The notes: generated from the sequence alone by a model not told the origin. Shown: positions 33,901-41,718, counted from the first letter of the stretch. The stretch: DNA of 64,000 nt from an uncultured Bacteroidota bacterium (GCA_902776365.1 CACYPU010000010.1:25034-89033); one strand, 5' to 3'. Numbers and translations are program-made.

Positions 33901-34442
33901 AACGCATAGCGCAGATACTTGCGGTTGGCCCTCAGGTTGATGGCATTGAGGAAGGGGATGGGGCGCAAGGCAGCGGTTTTCTGCTCGATGGCAGCCAACA
34001 ATAATTCTGAATTCTGTGCCGAAGGCTGCGAACACCTTGAAACATCAAGATATTGCAGTGAGTCAATTCTGAATTCTGAATTTCCGGAAACACCATCCAT
34101 CAGCTGCAGGAGGTTCAGCAGCTTGTCGCTCACCTCGGGGAAATGGCGTCCGATGATGCGTGCCGCCTGCGGCCGGTCGATACACTTGCCGAGGCCGTGC
34201 ATCTTCAGCAGCGGACGGATTACCAGCCAAGCCACCACAGCCGCCACCGCAGCCAGGCCTCCCCAGAAGAGGAGCGCCCTCGCCGTCGGCGACATCCAGC
34301 CGAAATGCTCCAGCAGCACCAGTGCCAGAAACAGCGTCAGCACGATGCCCACAGCATACAGCACACCTTTCAGCAGGAGGTTCTTGTAATACTTCCTGAT
34401 GAAGGCATCCAAAGCCTGCAATATGTCCGTCTGCGGTTTCAT
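30978..34442 (-). CDS. DUF4175 family membrane protein with large coiled coil
   Basis: The ATG at 34442 (MKPQTDILQALDAFI) is preferred; a start 27 nt upstream is possible. About 1,154 aa. Two N-terminal transmembrane helices (LLLKGVLYAVGIVLTLFLALVLL; ALLFWGGLAAVAAVVAWLVI) and a third near residue 190 (LRYALPPLAVIVLLLLVAPSV) are followed by an extracytoplasmic beta region, then about 500 residues of Gln/Glu/Lys-rich coiled coil (QKQKQVREMMQQMQQQIQ). It ends with a Gln/Ser/Lys-rich segment and LSPYYREKVNDYFY. The order DUF4175-HATPase-ybeY-mnmG appears to be a conserved group; role unknown. Two NSEF-type repeat insertions occur near residue 130. Confidence 0.85.
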   Translation of the reverse strand: MKPQTDILQALDAFIRKYYKNLLLKGVLYAVGIVLTLFLALVLLEHFGWMSPTARALLFWGGLAAVAAVVAWLVIRPLLKMHGLGKCIDRPQAARIIGRHFPEVSDKLLNLLQLMDGVSGNSEFRIDSLQYLDVSRCSQPSAQNSELLLAAIEQKTAALRPIPFLNAINLRANRKYLRYALPPLAVIVLLLLVAPSVITEPVKRIADYNTVYERPAPFRFIVTTDSLQVISGSDYELTVEVDGEALPNEVNIIVDGRRHRMTKLSKERFAFTFKQVRQSLGFSMEGGGVTSPEYRLEMLPNPSVVSFRMLLSYPAYTGRMPETVVNLGDAAVPEGTVVKWLFQTQDAQEMAFFVDSVPTRLESDASGRMEITRRVMQTINYAFCVSSRYSTSDTLRYSLSAITDAVPMIVVEEMVDSLHPDRRLFRGRIKDDYGFSSLVFVHKTENSSDASRNSVSEAKIALNGESSQEFFFSFNTAELTLAPGDELTYYFEVSDNDAIHGPKKARSQVFEIKIPSAEELDQILERSSNEVRESAETQMSELQKMQEEINEMMRRLVDKKELNWQDKKDLQQIQQKQKQVREMMQQMQQQIQENNRLEQKYREQSEQLMEKQRELDRLMNEVMDEKMKETMAEIERMMQELDKKKVQQELEQLKLDNAELEKQLDQNIELMKRLELEKKVEQTIQKMDKLAEDQRNVSRETEQAKDKNNEQLQQKQQELNNRFQELKNDIKQIQQDYKNLDPSTDFKVPEELEKQVEQHQQEAQRNLQKGKNKEAGKQQKEAADEMEQLSEALAEAQVEAEQEDLAEDAEQVRQLLKNLVKLSFNQEELITAVNSIYIQDPKYQTIITRQNRIKDDFRNVEDSLRSMARRQLNVASAITKELASVNNNVNASLNRLLELNQSFYGSYRNSQAAQSMQYSMTSLNNLALVLAESLDQMQNQMRQNSQKQKSGQCRNKGKSQSQCSNPGKGKPSPKSMRQMQEELNKQMEALKKQLDKQGNKQGGRHQIGQGQSMSEEFAKMAAQQEMIRRMMQEYGQELKQGNAGNTQLAREIDQLLQQMEQTETDLVNRTITQQTIKRQQQIMTRLLEHEKAEMQREKEERRESHEAGDLYSQPSPAELEKYNKQFKSASDQLRTVPPTLSPYYREKVNDYFYR
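32340..32355. other. parS-like site inside the DUF4175 gene
   Basis: TGTTTCACGCGAAACA, one mismatch to the parS consensus, coding for NVSRET on the minus strand. Confidence 0.55.
34003..34085 (-). repeat. Two AATTCTG heptad clusters inside the DUF4175 gene
   Basis: AATTCTGAATTCTG (about 34006-34019) and AATTCTGAATTCTGAATTTC (about 34066-34085) read in frame as NSELL and NSEFRI on the minus strand. Same family as in lysC and nadK. Confidence 0.7.
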
Positions 34443-34491
34443 CAGAAAAAGAAAACGCAACAATATCATTTTTATTATGGAACACGGGGAG

Positions 34492-34525
34492 AAAAAAAGA
34501 GGGCGTCCTTTTCAGACAACCCTCT
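34492..34525 (-). terminator. Rho-independent terminator after the small lipoprotein gene
   Basis: Minus strand: AGAGGG (complement of 34520-34525), loop, CCCTCT (34498-34503), then a run of T (34492-34497 region). Stands between the lipoprotein stop (34552) and the DUF4175 start. Confidence 0.7.
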
Positions 34526-34551
34526 CTGTGTTTTTAGGGAAAAGGAAGCTG

Positions 34552-34980
34552 TTATTCGATATTACCGAAATTGATGTATTTCTCGGTGATTTTTTTGGCC
34601 TCTTCCTCGTTCTCCGTGGCCCATTTGGTCCATTTCTCCTGGTAGGTAGCCATCTTCTCCTGGAGGGCTTTCTCGTCGGCATACTTGGAGTCGAACTCGG
34701 CAGCCACCTTGTTGATTTCCTCCTGGGTGATACCGCTCACGTCCATTTTCATCATCTCGGAAGTGAGTTTCATCATAGCCTCATAGCCTTCGGCGCTGGG
34801 TTCCTGCTCCATGATGTTGACCATCTGGTCGCTCATTTTAACCATCTGAAGGGCCTTGCTGTCGTCGGCCTTGATTTCGTTTTTGGTGGTCTTGCCATCC
34901 TTGCTGACGGTGTCGCCACCGCAGGCGACCATCATGCCCACGAGGGCAATCATGGCAAAGAAAGAAAAAACTTTTTTCAT
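34552..34980 (-). CDS. Small helical lipoprotein, unknown function
   Basis: 142 aa from the ATG at 34980 (MKKVFSFFAMIALVGMMVACGG); an upstream ATG adds three residues. Lipobox-like VGMMVACGG with Cys near residue 20. The mature part is Lys/Glu-rich and helical (QEEINKVAAEFDSKYADEKAL), with KWATENEEEAKKITEKY near the end. No recognised family. It has its own terminator and is divergent from the SDR gene at 35116. Confidence 0.75.
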   Translation of the reverse strand: MKKVFSFFAMIALVGMMVACGGDTVSKDGKTTKNEIKADDSKALQMVKMSDQMVNIMEQEPSAEGYEAMMKLTSEMMKMDVSGITQEEINKVAAEFDSKYADEKALQEKMATYQEKWTKWATENEEEAKKITEKYINFGNIE

Positions 34981-35090
34981 TTTATACATTTTTTAATTAA
35001 CAATTTGACTTATAAAAAAATACGTCATTTACCATTTCATGTATGGAATACAAATATACGAAAAAATGCTGACACTTGCGGTTTTTTTCG

Positions 35091-35098
35091 TAACTTTG
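35091..35098 (+). promoter_or_regulatory. TAnnTTTG promoter box for the SDR gene
   Basis: TAACTTTG, 17 nt before the ATG at 35116. No clear -33 element. Confidence 0.5.
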
Positions 35099-35115
35099 CA
35101 AAAAAATTGGAAAAC

Positions 35116-35916
35116 ATGCAACAGATCATCATCATCACCGGCGCCTCGTCGGGCTTCGGGAAGGCCACGGGCGAGCTGCTGGCTTCGAAAGGTCACACCG
35201 TCTACGGCCTTTGCCGCCGCGAGATGCAGGATACCACTATAAAGTACCGCCAATGCGATGTGCGCAACCGCGAGCAGATAGCCGCTGTGGTGGCCGATAT
35301 CGTCAAGGAGCAGGGTAGGGTAGACGTGCTGGTGAACAACGCCGGCATGGGCATCGGCGGCGCCCTCGAGTTGGCCACCGAGGAGGAGATAGACCTCCAG
35401 ATGGGCACCAACTTCATGGGGTGCGTGAACATGTGCCAAGCCGTGCTGCCCTATATGCGCAAGGCTCGCAAGGGCAAGATTATCAACCTCAGCTCCATCG
35501 GCGGCGTGATGGGCTTGCCGTACCAAGGCTTCTACTCGGCCTCGAAGTTCGCCATTGAGGGCTTCACGGAGGCTCTGAGCGCCGAGGTGCGGGGATTCGG
35601 CATCAAGGTGTCGATGGTGGAGCCGGGCGACTTCGCCACAGGCTTCACGGGCAGCCGCAAGAACAGCCAGGCGACGATGGATGACCCCGACTACGGCCCT
35701 ATCTTCCGCCGTTCGCTCGACATCATCGAGAAGGAAGAGAACGGAGGCCTGCAACCCGAGGTGCTGGCACGCCGCATCGCCAAGATGGTGGAACAGAAGA
35801 ACCCGCCGCTACGCAAGGTGGTGGCCAACCTGGAGCAGAAACTCTCGGTGGTCATCAAGCGGGTGCTGACGGGCAACCAAATGGTGGGGATTTTGAGAGG
35901 ATACTATAAGTCTTGA
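35116..35916 (+). CDS. Short-chain dehydrogenase/reductase
   Basis: 266 aa from the ATG at 35116, which follows a promoter box; the frame is open far upstream but that part lies antisense to the lipoprotein gene and does not look like protein. Motifs: TGASSGFG (NAD(P) binding, residues 8-15), NNAGMG, catalytic Ser in NLSSIGG, YSASK (Tyr-x3-Lys), and VEPGDFATGF. Predicted cytoplasmic oxidoreductase, substrate unknown. Ends before a repeat array and a bidirectional terminator. Confidence 0.88.
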   Translation: MQQIIIITGASSGFGKATGELLASKGHTVYGLCRREMQDTTIKYRQCDVRNREQIAAVVADIVKEQGRVDVLVNNAGMGIGGALELATEEEIDLQMGTNFMGCVNMCQAVLPYMRKARKGKIINLSSIGGVMGLPYQGFYSASKFAIEGFTEALSAEVRGFGIKVSMVEPGDFATGFTGSRKNSQATMDDPDYGPIFRRSLDIIEKEENGGLQPEVLARRIAKMVEQKNPPLRKVVANLEQKLSVVIKRVLTGNQMVGILRGYYKS

Positions 35917-36003
35917 AAGGTGAAAGGTAAAAGGTAAAAGGTGAGAGGTGAGAACTAAGAACTAAGTGGGGAGTGAAAGGGGAGTGAGAGGGGAGTGAGG
36001 GTG
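35917..36003. repeat. Intergenic composite repeat: AGGTGAA heptads, AACTAAG pair, GGGGAGTGARA units
   Basis: Directly after the SDR stop: about five AGGTRAA/AGGTGAG heptads, two AACTAAG heptads, then three 11-nt GGGGAGTGAGA-like units. These three word families also appear in aroB, the gene at 59129, the ABC transporter and nadK. Confidence 0.8.
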
Positions 36004-36022
36004 ACAATAGCAAAAGTTGAAA

Positions 36023-36054
36023 AAAAGATGTCCCGAATATTCGGGACATCTTTT
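36023..36054. terminator. Bidirectional terminator
   Basis: A perfect 24-bp palindrome (36027-36050, GATGTCCCGAAT and its complement), flanked by A-run 36021-36026 and T-run 36051-36054, between the convergent SDR and small membrane protein genes. Confidence 0.8.
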
Positions 36055-36073
36055 ACAATAATAGAATAACGGC

Positions 36074-36346
36074 TTACATCATGCTGGCGACGGTGCCGGC
36101 AGCAGCACCCATGATGATGATTGCGACCACGAAGAAGATGCCGCTGATAATCAAACCGGCAATGGCGAGACCTTTCTTGACGTTCTTCTTGATGACACCA
36201 ATGAGGGAGAAGATCAAGCCGAGGGTCAACATGATCCAGTTGAGGATGGGAACCCAGCAGAAGACGGCTCCAACAAGAGCGCATACAAAACCGGCAGTGC
36301 CAAGGCCATTGTTACGTTTTTCCATGGGGACGTTGTTTTCTTCCAT
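36074..36346 (-). CDS. Small two-helix membrane protein (DUF4190-like)
   Basis: 90 aa from the ATG at 36346 (MEENNVPMEKRNNG). A short polar start, then two long hydrophobic helices GTAGFVCALVGAVFCWVPIL and LAIAGLIISGIFFVVAIIIMGA with a Lys-rich turn (KKNVKKG) between. Glycine spacing resembles DUF4190-type small membrane proteins. Function unknown. Confidence 0.7.
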   Translation of the reverse strand: MEENNVPMEKRNNGLGTAGFVCALVGAVFCWVPILNWIMLTLGLIFSLIGVIKKNVKKGLAIAGLIISGIFFVVAIIIMGAAAGTVASMM

Positions 36347-36376
36347 TTTTTTATCCCTTATTCGTGTCGGGAGCAA

Positions 36377-36599
36377 CCTCTATCGGGCTAGGGGAAACTT
36401 TGTAGCAACCTGCGCAGGCCTAACCCGATTTCCTGCCCAATTGCCGTTGTTCTTTTCGGGTGCAAAATTATGAAAAAATTTCTTAACTGCAAAATTTTTT
36501 CGTAAAATTTCTTAAAATATTTTTTCAATAATTACGCCATATCACTCATAATGAGGACACTAAAAAGAACACTTTTCCCGTTCCCCAGACAAGCGCCGT
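36377..36599. other. Intergenic region, no gene seen
   Basis: About 220 bp; AT-rich in the middle (36460-36540). It should hold the promoter of the small membrane protein. No repeat or ORF of note. Confidence 0.4.
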
Positions 36600-37295
36600 C
36601 TATTCCTCCTGCTCGTCGGAATCCTCAGATTCCTTTTTTTGAGTGGGTTGGGGGTCCCAAGGCTCGTTGCACAACACCCAGATGGGTGGGGTTCGGTACA
36701 GTTTACGGCCAAAAGTATGAAATTGCTTCAGGGTTTCAGGCATACCACATAGGGAACTATCGTAATTCCCATCCTCATCCAGAGGTGCAGCTATCGACGC
36801 AGGGGCGGGACTACCCATGCGACCACTTAGGTTCCACAAACGCGGGTCGTCAGGGCTGGTAATCAATAGGCCCATCCTGTAGAGCAAATTCCGTGTGCCA
36901 CGTATATTCACGGGCTGCAGCCATACTATATTGGGATGATTGGGAGGTAGGGGAAGCTCGCCAACACCGGCAGGGGGCGGCGTGACGATACTACGCACGC
37001 GGCTGTCGCGTCTCAAACTCAACCCTTTGTAGCACATCATGGTGTCGCCAAACTGGGTGACGAGGAAGGTGTAGCTTCCTGCCGTAAGGGTCGGCATCAC
37101 AAAGCGTCCGTCATAGTCGGTGAAGGCCGAAGCCACACAGTGTCCCTCCTGCAGCAGCTGCACATTGCACAAGGGCAACACGTTGCCGTCCACCTCATTG
37201 ACTACAATGCCCTCCACCGTCAGGCTGTCGACCTGCGAACGGGCGACGACCGCAACCGTCAGCGCCATCAAAGCTATGAGAAAACGAGGCTTCAT
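36600..37295 (-). CDS. Exported protein with carboxypeptidase-regulatory-like domain
   Basis: 231 aa. Signal peptide (MKPRFLIALMALTVAVVARSQ), then a carboxypeptidase D regulatory-like beta-sandwich at about residues 25-110: VEGIVVNEVDGNVLPLCNVQLL, DYDGRFVMPTLTAGSYTFLVT. The C-terminal half (residues 120-231) is Pro-rich, with no known domain, and ends in an acidic tail. Such domains are common on Bacteroidota outer-membrane and surface proteins. First gene of the leftward accessory cluster at its 3' side. Confidence 0.75.
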   Translation of the reverse strand: MKPRFLIALMALTVAVVARSQVDSLTVEGIVVNEVDGNVLPLCNVQLLQEGHCVASAFTDYDGRFVMPTLTAGSYTFLVTQFGDTMMCYKGLSLRRDSRVRSIVTPPPAGVGELPLPPNHPNIVWLQPVNIRGTRNLLYRMGLLITSPDDPRLWNLSGRMGSPAPASIAAPLDEDGNYDSSLCGMPETLKQFHTFGRKLYRTPPIWVLCNEPWDPQPTQKKESEDSDEQEE

Positions 37296-37336
37296 AATTC
37301 ATGAATTTGTCAGATTAACACATTAACGCATTCTAT

Positions 37337-38326
37337 CTATATCCTCATCTTTATCCAAAGAGTGTCGCCGGCATAGAGATTGTACTGGTAGATGCCGTAG
37401 AAACAGCCTAATTTTGAGGGGAGCTCGAAAGTACATATCCCTTGGCAACGTTTCGAAGAGACCACACGGCCGTACCTGTCGTAGAAGACCACCCATTCGC
37501 CGTCTAGACCGCTGACGGTGAGTATGCTGCCCGTGATGGCGATGGTCGCTGGACGCAGCTGTCGGACAGAGGGTGGAGGAGGGGCTTCACCGAAACTGAT
37601 AAAATCCGTTGACGAAAAGTTGATGTGCTCTATGGGCGGCTGCACTTCCCTTGCCTCGGGCACAGAGGATTCTTCCTGAGGCTGCACACTATCAATCTCT
37701 ACGGGCGGGGCAGGGGAGGGGACGGCGGGGACGTTGACAGGGACAGTGTCCTCCGCCGCCGGCTCGCCACTGTTGAAGACCCGCTGCCTCCACTGTGGCA
37801 CCACGGCCACGGCGACAGTGCTGGCCACAAGCAACAAAAGCGCCAGCAGCATCGCCTTGCGGGCCTTCACCACCGCACGGTGCATGCGCTGGTAGACGGT
37901 GTCGTGGCTGAGGTTCATCAGATTGGCAATCTCTTTGGTCTTATAACCCTCAAGATAGAGACTCACCAAGCGTTGCTCCTCGGGGCTGAGGGCGGCCATC
38001 AACTCCTCTATCTCCTCCTGTGTATGCCGAGTGTCCTCGTCGGCCACGGTTTCCTCCAGCAGGGTGGTTAACGGCTGCATGGGAGGCTTCTGGAGACGGC
38101 GCTGGAGGTCGAGGGTAGAGCGGCACTGCCAGTAGATCCAGGCGCGTTTCTCGGCGGGAGTGGCGTCGGGCCGCAGAGCGTCGAAATGGAGCCACAGGGC
38201 GATGGAGACCTCCTGCACCAGGTCGTTGCAGCGGTCCCAGTTGCCTCTGGCCCTGAACCAGCACATGCGCCACACCAGCGGGCGGTAGCGCTCCAGCATC
38301 TCGGTATATGCCCTCTGTCTGTCCAT
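37337..38326 (-). CDS. Membrane-anchored ECF sigma factor fused to an exported C-terminal domain (1)
   Basis: 329 aa from the ATG at 38326 (MDRQRAYTEML). Residues about 1-75 are sigma region 2 (YRPLVWRMCWFRARGNWDRCNDLVQEVSIALWL), about 100-160 region 4 (ELMAALSPEEQRLVSLYLEGYKTKEIANLMNLSHDTVYQRMHRA). Directly after region 4 comes one hydrophobic helix (MLLALLLLVASTVAVAVVP), a Pro-rich stretch and a beta-rich end (LTVSGLDGEWVVFYDRYGRVVSS) that resembles a T9SS sorting domain. Predicted topology: sigma part in the cytoplasm, tail outside. Preceded by the shared upstream element (38336-38384). Similar to the genes at 38403 and 43645. ECF proteins with C-terminal extensions are known; this particular fusion is not one I recognise. 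Confidence 0.82.
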   Translation of the reverse strand: MDRQRAYTEMLERYRPLVWRMCWFRARGNWDRCNDLVQEVSIALWLHFDALRPDATPAEKRAWIYWQCRSTLDLQRRLQKPPMQPLTTLLEETVADEDTRHTQEEIEELMAALSPEEQRLVSLYLEGYKTKEIANLMNLSHDTVYQRMHRAVVKARKAMLLALLLLVASTVAVAVVPQWRQRVFNSGEPAAEDTVPVNVPAVPSPAPPVEIDSVQPQEESSVPEAREVQPPIEHINFSSTDFISFGEAPPPPSVRQLRPATIAITGSILTVSGLDGEWVVFYDRYGRVVSSKRCQGICTFELPSKLGCFYGIYQYNLYAGDTLWIKMRI

Positions 38327-38335
38327 CTCTATAAA

Positions 38336-38384
38336 TATAATACACATCCAACGCCGAAAATCTGACATTGGATGTGCAAAAATA
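38336..38384 (-). promoter_or_regulatory. Shared sigma-cluster upstream element, copy 1
   Basis: Minus strand order: TATTTTTG (38384-38377), then inverted repeat CACATCCAA/TTGGATGTG (38376-38343) around the loop TGTCAGATTTTCGGCG, then TATTATA (38342-38336), 10 nt before the ATG. TGTCA and TATTATA start 25 nt apart, as in all copies. Confidence 0.75.
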
Positions 38385-38402
38385 CGAAATAATTTTTTCT
38401 CT

Positions 38403-40745
38403 CTACCTAATCACCACTACTTTCTGCAACGGGCGGGTGCCAATTTTGACCAGGTAGACACCCGGAGCAGGAACCCTGAGGCTACAACGACCACGGGCGA
38501 TGCCGTCGGCCACCTGGCGGCCCTCCATGTCGTAGACCACTACCACCTCACCCTCTGCACCCTCGACGACGATGTTCTGATAGGCGGCACTAAAGATGCT
38601 CACCTCCGGCAGCTCCACCTCGGGCACCGCCTCGCAGTCGTCTTGGATATTCACAAAATAGTTCCAGTAAGGGGCGTTGCGGTAGGCCGCGACGCTGCCA
38701 CAGGGGACGATGAGGACAAGGTTGCGGTTCATCTGCTTAAAGGTGTTGGCAAAGGCCACGGGCGGCACCGGGGCAAGGGAGATGAGGGTGTCAATGTTTC
38801 GGCACTGGAAGAAGGCGGCCTCGCCAATATGGGTGAGACCTGCAGGTAACGTGAGTGTCGTAAGTTCCCAGCACTCGTGGAACGCCGCAGAGTCGATATA
38901 CACCACCGTGGAGGGGATATTCACCTCCTCCAAGCCTGTGCAGCCAAAGAAGGTTTGGAAACGGATGGTGTCGATGCCTTCGGGAAGCCGTATCTTCTTG
39001 ATGCTGCCGGAATAGTTGTAGCAGAAAGCCATACGCCCGATATACTGCACCGAGTTGGGAACAATTATAGAGTCAAGATGAGTGCATGAATTGAAAGCCC
39101 CATTGTCAATGAATGTCACACGGTTGCCCAGTTCAATATTCTTCATGTTGCTGTAGGCGAAAGCCCCATTGCCGATAGACAACTCGGCATCGTCGATGGT
39201 CACAGTGGCACTTGGCAAAAAAGCCGAATAGAACGCCGACTTGCCTATATGTTTTACCGTCGAGGGAATGGTAATCCCCTCCAACCCTTCACATACGCCG
39301 AAAGCTTGATTGCCAATGGTGTCGAGCCCTTCAGGGAGCGTGACGGAGGTCAACGATGATATATAGTAGAAGGCTCGTGTACCGATAACGCGAACAGTTG
39401 CAGGCACCACTACCGAAGTGATATGCCGGCTGGCGGTGAGGCGGGTCTTGCTGTTGTCGGAATAGAAGAGGCTGTCTTCTTCATAGCCGTTCACCGTGTT
39501 GGCGCCCCAAGGACTTCCCATAGCGGTGCCGTGATAAATAACATTGGGCACCAGCGAGAAAGCCTTGTTGCCAATGACCGTAACCCCGTCGGGGACGGTT
39601 ATCGTCTCAATTTCCAGATGGCTTTGAAAGGCTTCCTCGGCCACCTCGGTGACGGCGTATCTCACGCCCTCATGCTCCACGCTGTCGGGCAGCACAAGGT
39701 CGGCACTATAGTGGATGTAGTGCGTGTTGTACGACCATTCGTCGCCACGCACGCTGACGTGGTGCTGCGCCGAGTCGACGATGGTGCAGAGGAGGGTGTC
39801 GCCCTGCGGGGTGACGGCTTGGAAATCGTAGGCCACCTGTGCTTGTGTGGCGGTGACCAAAGCCAACAATGCCGCTGTCGTAGCGGTCCGTTTCAATGAA
39901 ATATTCATACTGTCGATTTTTAGGGTGTCGTTCTCCACGAAGGCCTGCGGAAAATTTCCCGTGGCCGTGACGGCGTAGTTGCTGGAGGTGCGTGTGTAGG
40001 TGATGGAGCTGTCGTTGCGGCACCAGGTGACGGACCAGCCCTCCATCCCCACGCCCACATACTCCCAGTTCACCACCACTTCGGGATCCTGCTTTTCCTC
40101 GCTGGCGCTGTCGGCCACCGAGGGCAGGGCAAGGGAGGAGGCGGCAGGGATGTTGACAGAGACCGTGTCCGCCGCCGCTGGCTCGCCGCGGCCAAAGACC
40201 CACCGTCGCCACGACGGCACCACGGCCACGGCGACAGTGCTGGCCACAAGCAACAAAAACAACACCAGCAGCGCCTTGCGGGCCTTCCCCAGGGCACGGT
40301 GCAGGCGCTGGTAGACAACCTCGCGGCTGAGGCCCATAATCGAGGCTATCTCCTTGGGGCGGTAGCCTTCTATGTGAAGGCGCACCAACTCCTGTTCCGC
40401 AGGGCTGAGAGCGGCCATCAGGTGCTCCATCTCCTCTTTCTGCACCAGCAGGTCGTCGGCAGCCACCGTGTCGGCCACCATGGCCGTCAGCGGCAGCAGC
40501 GAGGGGCGCTCCTTGCGACGCTGCAGGTCGAGCACCGAGCGTGTCCACCAGCGTACCCAGGCCTTCTCCTCCTGAGGCACCGCGTCGGACCGCAACTCGT
40601 CAAAATGAATCCACAGCGTGATGGAGACCTCCTGCAGCAGGTCGTTGCAACGGCTTTTGTTGCCGCGGGCAGACTTCCAGCACAAGGCCCACACCATCCT
40701 CCGGTGGCGCTCCAACAGTTCTGTAAATGCACTATGACGGCTCAT
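38403..40745 (-). CDS. ECF sigma factor fused in frame to a BspA-like LRR surface protein with T9SS sorting domain (2)
   Basis: 780 codons without a stop. Residues 1-170: sigma region 2 (HRRMVWALCWKSARGNKSRCNDLLQEVSITLWIHF) and region 4 (SPAEQELVRLHIEGYRPKEIASIMGLSREVVYQRLHRAL), then a transmembrane helix (LLVLFLLLVASTVAVAVVP). A 90-residue exported stretch follows, then at residue 280 a Met opening what looks like a complete signal peptide (MNISLKRTATTAALLALVTATQAQ, ATG at 39908). The rest is BspA/LRR_5 repeats (TVIGNKAFSLV, LPEGLDTIGNQAF, SIGNGAFAYSN) and a type A sorting domain (VVVVYDMEGRQV ... GVYLVKIGTRPLQKVVVIR). Either one giant protein, or two genes whose boundary lacks a stop, with a second start at 39908 (501 aa). 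Confidence 0.8.
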   Translation of the reverse strand: MSRHSAFTELLERHRRMVWALCWKSARGNKSRCNDLLQEVSITLWIHFDELRSDAVPQEEKAWVRWWTRSVLDLQRRKERPSLLPLTAMVADTVAADDLLVQKEEMEHLMAALSPAEQELVRLHIEGYRPKEIASIMGLSREVVYQRLHRALGKARKALLVLFLLLVASTVAVAVVPSWRRWVFGRGEPAAADTVSVNIPAASSLALPSVADSASEEKQDPEVVVNWEYVGVGMEGWSVTWCRNDSSITYTRTSSNYAVTATGNFPQAFVENDTLKIDSMNISLKRTATTAALLALVTATQAQVAYDFQAVTPQGDTLLCTIVDSAQHHVSVRGDEWSYNTHYIHYSADLVLPDSVEHEGVRYAVTEVAEEAFQSHLEIETITVPDGVTVIGNKAFSLVPNVIYHGTAMGSPWGANTVNGYEEDSLFYSDNSKTRLTASRHITSVVVPATVRVIGTRAFYYISSLTSVTLPEGLDTIGNQAFGVCEGLEGITIPSTVKHIGKSAFYSAFLPSATVTIDDAELSIGNGAFAYSNMKNIELGNRVTFIDNGAFNSCTHLDSIIVPNSVQYIGRMAFCYNYSGSIKKIRLPEGIDTIRFQTFFGCTGLEEVNIPSTVVYIDSAAFHECWELTTLTLPAGLTHIGEAAFFQCRNIDTLISLAPVPPVAFANTFKQMNRNLVLIVPCGSVAAYRNAPYWNYFVNIQDDCEAVPEVELPEVSIFSAAYQNIVVEGAEGEVVVVYDMEGRQVADGIARGRCSLRVPAPGVYLVKIGTRPLQKVVVIR

Positions 40746-40751
40746 ACACTA

Positions 40752-40800
40752 ACTAATACACCTCCGACACCCAAAATCTGACATCGGAGGTGCAAAAATA
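40752..40800 (-). promoter_or_regulatory. Shared sigma-cluster upstream element, copy 2
   Basis: TATTTTTG (40800-40793), inverted repeat CACCTCCGA/TCGGAGGTG (40792-40759) around TGTCAGATTTTGGGTG, TATTAGT (40758-40752), 7 nt before the ATG. Compared with copy 1 the stem has two compensated base-pair changes. Confidence 0.75.
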
Positions 40801-40812
40801 TGAAAAAAAAAT

Positions 40813-41718
40813 TTATTTGTCCTGCACTAGGCGCACCGAGAAGGCGTTGCTGCGACCCTCGCCGTCGCTGGGATAAAGCATGCTTTCGTTGAAGAGGAGG
40901 CCAAGGGCACAATCGGTATATTCGGCACCGTAGGGCGAGACCGACCAATAGACCCCATACTGGTTTTCATAGTTGAAGAAGGTGTACTGTCGGTATCCCG
41001 CCGCAGGCAGGAAGATGGCTCCGGCAGCCTCCAGGCATTCCCATTGCTCCATGGTGTAGGCATTGGCGTTGAACCCATTGTGGGCAGGAGTAAAGCTAAT
41101 GCCGTCGGGAGCCGTCCACTCGTCGGGCAGGAGGATGAGACCTTTGTAGCGGCCATCAATAGTGGCACGGCCCCATTTACTGGGACGGCTGCCGCCACCG
41201 AAGAGGTAGGCCCATTCCACATTGGTAAGCGTGCGCCACATGCCCGCATGGTTGCCGCCATTCGAGATGGCATTGTACACGCCCCAATCAGCATTGGCGT
41301 AATCGCCCGTAAGGCTGTTCTGCCAGCTGCCGCCGGGCTGATAATCGGCATCGTCGATACTGACAGACCACGGCTGGTAGGCGTTGGCGCCGCTCTCCCA
41401 TCCGCTGGTACCCCAGCCGAAACAGTCAATCCAGCCTTCGTTGCTTGGAGAGACAGCATTGTTGGCCGCTCCCATCACCTCATACTGCTTCGCGGCGAAA
41501 CGCCAGGTGTCGGTCGAGGCCTGATACTGCAGGTTGCCCCGCGAGATGCGCACCTGCCTGTTCGCTGCCACCGAGAAAAGCGCCTTGCTGGCACCGTTGG
41601 CATCGAAGGGGTCTGTCGTCTCTGTCTGGGCCGGGGCATCGTCCTTGCTACAAGAGGTGACTGCCATCATGGCCGCTGCTAGCAGCAGCAATACTGAAAA
41701 ACGGTTTGTTTTCATCAT
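40813..41718 (-). CDS. Surface lipoprotein, major-paralogous-domain-like
   Basis: 301 aa with lipoprotein signal (MMKTNRFSVLLLLAAAMMAVTSCSKDD; Cys near residue 23). The mature part is rich in Trp, Tyr, Gly and Asn: FSVAANRQVRISRGNLQYQAS, WRTLTNVEWAYLFGGG, LPDEWTAPDG, AAGAIFLPAAGYR, GVYWSVSPYG. This order resembles the FISUMP/'major paralogous' proteins of Bacteroidota and Fibrobacteres, anchored at the outer membrane. Ligand unknown. It lies between a sigma-fusion gene and a BspA-like gene, all leftward. Confidence 0.75.
   Translation of the reverse strand: MMKTNRFSVLLLLAAAMMAVTSCSKDDAPAQTETTDPFDANGASKALFSVAANRQVRISRGNLQYQASTDTWRFAAKQYEVMGAANNAVSPSNEGWIDCFGWGTSGWESGANAYQPWSVSIDDADYQPGGSWQNSLTGDYANADWGVYNAISNGGNHAGMWRTLTNVEWAYLFGGGSRPSKWGRATIDGRYKGLILLPDEWTAPDGISFTPAHNGFNANAYTMEQWECLEAAGAIFLPAAGYRQYTFFNYENQYGVYWSVSPYGAEYTDCALGLLFNESMLYPSDGEGRSNAFSVRLVQDK

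Noticed and set aside
34399-35115. N-terminal extension of the SDR protein by about 240 residues
   Set aside because: The extension runs antisense through the lipoprotein gene and its terminator; the promoter box and the natural SDR start are at 35091-35116.
38870-38886. parS-like half site CACTCGTGGAACG
   Set aside because: Only one half matches; the other half is unrelated.
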